A DNA stretch of 22,602 nucleotides. It comes from Streptomyces sp. NRRL S-31 (lineage in GTDB: Bacteria > Actinomycetota > Actinomycetes > Streptomycetales > Streptomycetaceae). Below the pieces are notes generated by a model that did not search any database, was not told the origin of the DNA, and worked only from the letters and a program-made list of their open reading frames with translations. The stretch lies in the NCBI RefSeq assembly GCF_000718775.1, contig NZ_JOCB01000122.1, positions 1 to 22,602 on the forward strand. The letters are read 5' to 3'. A program made the position numbers and the translations under genes. Shown piece after piece: positions 17,971-22,602 of the stretch (position 1 is the first letter of the stretch; the number at the start of each line of letters is the position of its first letter).

Positions 17971-18111
17971 GGAGGGGACGCCCGGAATCCCGACGGTCCG
18001 TGCCGGGCGGGTCCGGGCCGCGTCCCGAAGGGGCGCGGGGAACCGTGCCGTGTCGCGGGGCCGTGGGACCGCTCGCCCGGACCGGACGCCGGGCACCCGG
18101 CGCCGCCGCGG

Positions 18112-19236
18112 TCAGACGTACCGCTCCAGGATGGAGGACTCGGCCAGCCGCGACAGGCCCTCCCGCACGCTGCGCGCCCGGGCCTCGCCCACGCCGTCCA
18201 CGGCCTGGAGATCGTCCACGCTCGCGGCCAGCAGCTTCTGCAAGCCGCCGAAGTGCTCCACCAGCCGGTCGATGATCGCGCCCGGCAGCCGCGGGACCTT
18301 CGCCAGCAGACGGAAGCCGCGCGGCGACACCGCCGAGTCCAGCGTCTCGGGAGACCCGGTGTAGCCCAGCGCACGCGCCACCGTGCCCATTTCGAGCAGC
18401 TCCGCGTGGGTCAGCGCGTCCAGCTCGGCCAGCGCCTCCTCGACCGTGCGCGAACGCTTCGCCGTCGGCTCGGGCACGTAGTCCCGGACGACCAGCTCAC
18501 GGTCGGGCTCCACCCCGGCGATCAGCTCCTCCAGCTGGAGGGCGAGCAGCCGGCCGTCCGTGCCCAGCTCGACCACGTACTCGGCGATCTCGGTGGCGAT
18601 GCGGCGCACCATCTCCAGCCGCTGCGCGACGGCCGAGACGTCCCGGACCGTCACCAGGTCCTCGATCTCCAGCGCCGACAGCGTGCCCGCGACCTCGTCC
18701 AGCCGCAGCTTGTACCGCTCCAGGGTCGCCAGCGCCTGGTTCGCCCGGGAGAGGATCGCCGCCGAGTCCTCCAGGACGCGCCGCTGGCCGTCCACGTAGA
18801 GGGCGATCAGGCGCATCGACTGGGAGACCGAGACGACCGGGAAGCCGACCTGCTTGCTCACCCGGTCCGCCGTGCGGTGCCGGGTGCCCGTCTCCTCGGT
18901 GGGGATCGTCGGGTCCGGGACCAGCTGGACGCCCGCGCGCAGGATCTTCGACAGGTCCGACGAGAGCACGATGCCGCCGTCCAGCTTGCACAGCTCCCGC
19001 AGCCGGGTGGCGGCGAACTCCACGTCCAGCACGAAACCACCCGTGCACATCGCCTCGACCGTCTTGTCCGAGCCGAGGACGATCAGCCCGCCGGTGTTGC
19101 CGCGCAGGACCCGCTCCAGGCCGTCGCGTAGCGGCGTGCCCGGTGCCACGGCGCTCAGCGAGGCGCGCATCAGGCGATCGGAACCGGCACTCCCACCGGA
19201 CTTTCCGGGAGCTGCTGCCCGGTCGTTGGCTGCCAC
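18112..19236 (-). CDS. disA: DisA diadenylate cyclase and DNA-integrity scanning protein
   Basis: The 374-residue protein converts two ATP to cyclic di-AMP. The DAC domain spans about residues 20-155, with the DGA-type motif seen here as D86-G87-G88 ([11 protein letters not shown]) and the RHR motif R119-H120-R121 (ETGTRHRTA). A helical spine runs from about 160 to 305, and a C-terminal RuvA-like helix-hairpin-helix DNA-binding domain from about 315 to 374 ([40 protein letters not shown]). GTG 19236 is chosen because GGAGGAG lies just upstream and the family begins near AANDR; the frame is open to 19281. It is 80 bases downstream of radA on the same strand. In other bacteria RadA binds DisA and limits cyclase activity, so the pairing is functional. 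Confidence 0.97.
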   Translation of the reverse strand: MAANDRAAAPGKSGGSAGSDRLMRASLSAVAPGTPLRDGLERVLRGNTGGLIVLGSDKTVEAMCTGGFVLDVEFAATRLRELCKLDGGIVLSSDLSKILRAGVQLVPDPTIPTEETGTRHRTADRVSKQVGFPVVSVSQSMRLIALYVDGQRRVLEDSAAILSRANQALATLERYKLRLDEVAGTLSALEIEDLVTVRDVSAVAQRLEMVRRIATEIAEYVVELGTDGRLLALQLEELIAGVEPDRELVVRDYVPEPTAKRSRTVEEALAELDALTHAELLEMGTVARALGYTGSPETLDSAVSPRGFRLLAKVPRLPGAIIDRLVEHFGGLQKLLAASVDDLQAVDGVGEARARSVREGLSRLAESSILERYV

Positions 19237-19316
19237 TGCACTCCTCCGGTCGCAGGTTCTGACGCGCTCCCGTTCCCGCACTCGGTTCGTACGGACGGGC
19301 GAGACCTGGGCAAAGT

Positions 19317-20726
19317 CTACCGGCGCTCTTCCGCCTCCCGTGGGGCCTCTCGGCGACGGGAGCGGGGCAGAACGCGCAGCGCGTCCCCCATGTCGGCGAC
19401 TTCCAGGACCTTCATGCCGGGCGGCACCTTCCCCGGATCGGTCGGCACGAGCGCGTGCGTGAAGCCCAGCCGGTGCGCCTCGGAGAGCCTGCGCTGCACA
19501 CCGGTCACCCGTCTGACCTCGCCCGCGAGTCCCACCTCGCCGATCGCCACCAGGTTCTTCGGCAGCGGGGTGTCACTGGCGGCGGAGGCGAGGGCGAGCG
19601 CGATGGCGAGGTCGGCGGCCGGCTCCGACAGCTTCACGCCGCCGACCGTCGCGGAGTAGATGTCCCGCTTGCCGAGCGCGCTGATCCGGCCGCGCTGCTC
19701 CAGCACGGCCAGCATCATCGACACGCGGGAGGTCTCCAGACCGGACGTCGTGCGGCGCGGGGAGGGGATCTGCGAGTCGACGGTGAGCGCCTGCACCTCG
19801 GCCACCAGCGGGCGGCGGCCCTCCAGGGTGACGGTCAGACAGGTGCCCGGCACCGGCTCCGCGCGCCGGGTCAGGAACAGGCCGCTGGGGTCGGCGAGGC
19901 CCGTGATGCCCTCGTCGTGCAGCTCGAAGCAGCCGACCTCGTCCGTCGCCCCGTACCGGTTCTTCACGCCCCGCACCAGGCGCAGCCGGGCGTGCCGGTC
20001 GCCCTCGAAGTGCAGGACGACGTCCACCAGGTGTTCCAGCAGGCGCGGTCCGGCGATGGCGCCGTCCTTGGTGACGTGGCCCACCAGCAGCGTGGACATG
20101 CCGCGTTCCTTGGAGGCGCGGATCAGGGCGCCGGCGACCTCCCGGACCTGGGCCATGCCACCGGGCGCGCCGTCGATCTCGGGCGAGGCGACCGTCTGCA
20201 CCGAGTCGAGGATCAGCAGGGACGGCTTGACCTGGTCCAGGTGCCCGAGGACGGCGGCCAGGTCGGTCTCGGCGGCCAGGTACAGATGGTCGTCGAGCGC
20301 GCGGATGCGGTCGGCGCGCAGCCGCACCTGGCTCGCCGACTCCTCGCCGGTGACGTAGAGCGTGGGGTGCTCGGCGCTGGCGGACTTGGCGGCCACGTCC
20401 AGCAGCAGGGTGGACTTGCCGACGCCCGGCTCGCCGGCGAGCAGGACGACCGCGCCCGGCACGAGGCCGCCGCCGAGCACCCGGTCCAGCTCGGGCACGC
20501 CGGTGGAGCGGGCGGTGGCCTGCCGGCCGTCGACCTGGCCGATGGGCAGCGCGGAGCTGGTCACCCGGCCCGGCGCCGTGGTCCGCACCGCGGGCGCGCC
20601 GTACTCCTCGACCGTGCCCCACGCCTGGCACTCGGGGCAGCGGCCGAGCCACTTGGCCGTCTGCCAGCCGCACTCGGTGCAGCGGTAGGACGGGCGGTCC
20701 TTGGTGGTCTTGGTACGGGCAGCCAT
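19317..20726 (-). CDS. radA: RadA (Sms) DNA repair ATPase / branch-migration helicase
   Basis: The 469-residue protein begins with a zinc finger, C16-x2-C19 and C30-x2-C33 ([17 protein letters not shown]). The RecA-like ATPase has Walker [10 protein letters not shown] (98-106) and Walker B LLILD (170-174). The RadA-specific motif is KNRYG (255-259), a Tyr variant of KNRFG. A Lon-protease-like C-terminal domain (from about 300) serves as scaffold and is not proteolytic. RadA helps process recombination intermediates with RecA. I chose ATG 20726 because the zinc finger follows directly; the frame is open to 20879 but that part is Pro/Arg-rich. TACGGT lies six bases upstream (complement of 20733-20738), so the transcript may be leaderless. 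disA follows 80 bases downstream. Confidence 0.97.
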   Translation of the reverse strand: MAARTKTTKDRPSYRCTECGWQTAKWLGRCPECQAWGTVEEYGAPAVRTTAPGRVTSSALPIGQVDGRQATARSTGVPELDRVLGGGLVPGAVVLLAGEPGVGKSTLLLDVAAKSASAEHPTLYVTGEESASQVRLRADRIRALDDHLYLAAETDLAAVLGHLDQVKPSLLILDSVQTVASPEIDGAPGGMAQVREVAGALIRASKERGMSTLLVGHVTKDGAIAGPRLLEHLVDVVLHFEGDRHARLRLVRGVKNRYGATDEVGCFELHDEGITGLADPSGLFLTRRAEPVPGTCLTVTLEGRRPLVAEVQALTVDSQIPSPRRTTSGLETSRVSMMLAVLEQRGRISALGKRDIYSATVGGVKLSEPAADLAIALALASAASDTPLPKNLVAIGEVGLAGEVRRVTGVQRRLSEAHRLGFTHALVPTDPGKVPPGMKVLEVADMGDALRVLPRSRRREAPREAEERR

Positions 20727-20838
20727 GCGGAAACCGTAGCCCGCGGCACTGACAACGGGACCGCGGGCCGGGGGCGCGGGCCCGGGACGCGCCCGCGGGC
20801 GAGCCCCTTCCGGCCACCACCCGCCGGGATACAGCCGC

Positions 20839-20853
20839 GGAACAAAGGGTTCC
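20839..20853. repeat. short inverted repeat in the radA/sigma-like-gene divergent region
   Basis: GGAAC-N5-GTTCC lies at 20839-20853, roughly midway between the radA start and the divergent gene. It could be an operator, but the arms are only five bases. Confidence 0.25.
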
Positions 20854-20931
20854 TGTCCCCTTATGAGGGATCGTTTCACCCGTACGGATTAAAAGTGCTC
20901 AAGGTTCCGGAAGGGGCACTCCACCGCCGCC

Positions 20932-20937
20932 TACGGT
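20932..20937 (+). promoter_or_regulatory. -10 hexamer TACGGT for the sigma-like/BACON gene
   Basis: TACGGT ends seven bases before an in-frame GTG (20945) that abuts ATG 20948, so transcription probably starts at or near the start codon. No ribosome site is seen within the usual distance. The same hexamer precedes radA at a similar distance on the other strand. Confidence 0.45.
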
Positions 20938-20947
20938 CGCACGGGTG

Positions 20948-22602
20948 ATGAGCAGCAGTCCGGAGACGACCACCCGTACGACCGGCGCGCACCGGGCGCA
21001 CCGCGCTGCGCGCGAAGCACGAGGCGAGGAACGGGGCGGGGTACGAGGCGAAGCGCGGGGCGAGGCGCGAGAGGCGAGGGAGGCGAGTGAGGCGAGTGAG
21101 GCGCGGGACCGCAACGCCGCGCGCGCCCTCGCCCGGCGCACGCCGGCGCGCTACGAGCCGTATCTGGACGGCCTGTTCACCTACTGTCTGTCGGTCCTGT
21201 GCGACCACGACGAGGCCACCGCCGTCCTCGGTGACGTCCTCGCCCTGGCCGAGCGGCGCGGCCACCGGGCTCCCGAGGCCCCCGGCGACCGCAGGGCCTG
21301 GCTGTACGCGCTGGCCCGCTGGGCGTGCCTGCGCAAGCTGGCCGCAGCCAAGCAGAAACGTCAGGCCACGCACGCGGCGGGCCGCACCGGGGCCCGGCCG
21401 TCGACGGCGCCGGCGCCGGGGCCGGGCGGAGGCGCCCCGGACCCGTCCCGCGACCCGGAGTCCGAGGAGCGGCGCCGGGAACTCGCCCTGCTGGCCTGGC
21501 CGGAGGCGGCCGGGACCACCCCCGAGCAGCGCGAGGCACTGGAACTCGCCGTGCGCCACCACCTCGCCGCCCACGAGGTCGCCGCCGTCCTCGGCAGGGA
21601 GCCCGCCGCCACCCGCGAGCTGCTCGCATCCGCCGCCTGCGAGGTCGAGCGCACCAGCGCGGCCCTCGCCGTGGTCCGGGCCGGCGGCTGCCCGAGCGTG
21701 GCGCACCTCACCGGCGACAGCCGGCTGGTCCTCGGCACGGCCCTGCGGCGCGAGCTGGTCCGGCACGTCGACGACTGTCCGCGCTGCCGCCGCACCGCCG
21801 AGCGCGCCGTCTCCGGCAACTGGCCCGGCGCCACGGTCACCCCCGCCGAGCTGCCCGTCCTCCAGGCCCCGCGCGCGGCCCTCGGCACCGCCCTGGCGCA
21901 CCACCCGCGCGCGCGGGGCGCGGCCGTACCCCGCTTCGACCGGCGCGGCTTCCCGGTGGACCCCAAGGACCGCGCGGCCCGCCGCGAGCGGCTGCGCGCG
22001 CGTGCCGTCACGACGACCGTGGTCGCCACGGTCGTCGCCGCTCCGGTCCTCGCCCTCTGGGCCGCCTACCGGGGCGGACCGGCCGGGGACGACGGCCCCT
22101 CCGCGACCGCGCGCGAGACACAGGGCCCCGGCCTGCTCGGCGGCGGCCCGGCCGGCGACTACCGGAACGCGGGGAACGTCAGCGCGAAGCCGGGCCCCCG
22201 GACCGGCGGGGACGGCACGGCGGACGTCTCCGTGGAGGTGGTCAGCGTCGGCGGAGCGGACCGGAAGGGCGCGGGGCGGCTGGCCGTCGACGCCGCCAAC
22301 GACGGCGACACCACCCTGATCACCCTCACGGCCTCCGGCGCGTCCGAGGTCCGCTGGTCGGTGTCCACACCGGCCGCCTGGCTCTACTTCAGCCGGTCCA
22401 CCGGAACCCTCGGCCCCGGCCGGACGGTGACCGTCAAGGTGTACGTCGACCATCTGCGCGAGCCGTCCGGCCACTGGCGGGCGCGGGTGGCGGTGGCCCC
22501 GGCGGGCGCGGTGGTCACCATCGACGGCTACGGCGCGGCGCCGAGCCGCCCGACGCACCGCCCCCCGTCGGCCGGCCCCACCACCCCGGCCCCGCCCAGC
22601 AC
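20948..22602 (+). CDS. sigma-factor-like / ZAS anti-sigma / membrane / BACON-like fusion protein, truncated at window end
   Basis: An open frame of at least 551 codons runs off the right edge. After a Glu/Ala/Arg low-complexity N-terminus (about 20-55) comes a sigma region 2-like segment (about 65-135: RYEPYLDGLFTYCLSVL, DHDEATAVLGDVLALAE, RAWLYALARWACLRKL). A region 4-like segment follows (about 176-240: PEQREALELAVRHHLAAHEVAAVLGREPAATRELL). An HX3CX2C zinc anti-sigma motif, H273-x3-C277-x2-C280, comes next, then one membrane helix (354-374) preceded by Arg residues. An outside Ig-like region resembling a BACON domain (about 425-528: VRWSVSTPAAWLYFSRSTGTLGPG) leads into a Pro/Thr-rich tail. 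Known ECF systems use separate sigma and anti-sigma proteins; here the parts share one chain. In-frame GTG 20945 is an equally possible start. Whether the sigma-like regions bind RNA polymerase is unknown. Confidence 0.8.
   Translation, partial: MSSSPETTTRTTGAHRAHRAAREARGEERGGVRGEARGEAREAREASEASEARDRNAARALARRTPARYEPYLDGLFTYCLSVLCDHDEATAVLGDVLALAERRGHRAPEAPGDRRAWLYALARWACLRKLAAAKQKRQATHAAGRTGARPSTAPAPGPGGGAPDPSRDPESEERRRELALLAWPEAAGTTPEQREALELAVRHHLAAHEVAAVLGREPAATRELLASAACEVERTSAALAVVRAGGCPSVAHLTGDSRLVLGTALRRELVRHVDDCPRCRRTAERAVSGNWPGATVTPAELPVLQAPRAALGTALAHHPRARGAAVPRFDRRGFPVDPKDRAARRERLRARAVTTTVVATVVAAPVLALWAAYRGGPAGDDGPSATARETQGPGLLGGGPAGDYRNAGNVSAKPGPRTGGDGTADVSVEVVSVGGADRKGAGRLAVDAANDGDTTLITLTASGASEVRWSVSTPAAWLYFSRSTGTLGPGRTVTVKVYVDHLREPSGHWRARVAVAPAGAVVTIDGYGAAPSRPTHRPPSAGPTTPAPPS
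21046..21114 (+). repeat. GAGGCG-rich tandem coding repeat
   Basis: This stretch is built from GAGGCG-containing units of 9 and 12 bases, including two adjacent GAGGCGAGT copies. It encodes alternating Glu-Ala with Arg or Ser (GEAREAREASEASEAR). It gives the sigma-like fusion protein a charged, probably helical or disordered N-terminal arm and may vary in length between strains. Confidence 0.7.

Noticed and set aside
19237..19281. Longer DisA start at 19281
   Set aside because: GTG 19236 has GGAGGAG at the correct distance and gives the usual family length; the 15 upstream residues are Arg/Glu-rich.

Overview
The window is chromosomal DNA from a Streptomyces or a very close relative. The GC content is very high with strong third-position GC bias. 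The gene set is typical Streptomyces housekeeping and envelope-stress content: lsr2, clpC, the sigE-cseA-cseB-cseC order, mutY, disA and radA. I see no tRNA, rRNA, CRISPR array, insertion sequence or phage gene, so this looks like core chromosome with one or two accessory-type genes.

Layout. 1-1570 (+): a small membrane protein, a BlaI/MecI-type repressor with a repetitive tail, and a short-form ArgA-like N-acetyltransferase. 1570-3113: the nucleoid protein Lsr2 (+), overlapping tail to tail with a SCO3374-family protein (-). 3114-6122: a control region with a good ClgR operator and a SigR-type promoter, then clpC (+) and a strong terminator. 6132-8948 (-): a large NACHT-LRR (STAND NTPase) protein. 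8949-9987: a long AT-richer leader, then a secreted M23 peptidase (+). 10001-12299: a divergent TetR repressor / DHA2 exporter pair around an almost perfect 22-bp inverted repeat that overlaps both predicted promoters. 12413-15698 (-): the cell-envelope stress operon sigE-cseA-cseB-cseC. 15971-16846 (-): mutY. 17027-17878 (+): an anchored Gly/Ser-rich surface protein. 18112-20726 (-): disA and radA. 20948-end (+): a truncated gene whose product joins sigma-factor-like regions, an anti-sigma zinc motif, one membrane helix and a BACON-like domain.

Themes. Envelope stress is prominent: the SigE system, a LytM peptidase, and DisA, which makes c-di-AMP (in actinobacteria a ligand for riboswitches upstream of wall hydrolases). 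Proteostasis is represented by clpC under apparent ClgR plus SigR control, and DNA maintenance by mutY, radA and disA. Several genes appear to be leaderless, with a -10-like TANNNT hexamer only 6 to 10 nt before the start codon.

The most novel-looking items are the sigma-like/ZAS/TM/BACON fusion at the right edge, the lone NACHT-LRR protein, and the two-site operator of the TetR/exporter pair. Functions come from motif recognition by eye; no database search was run.
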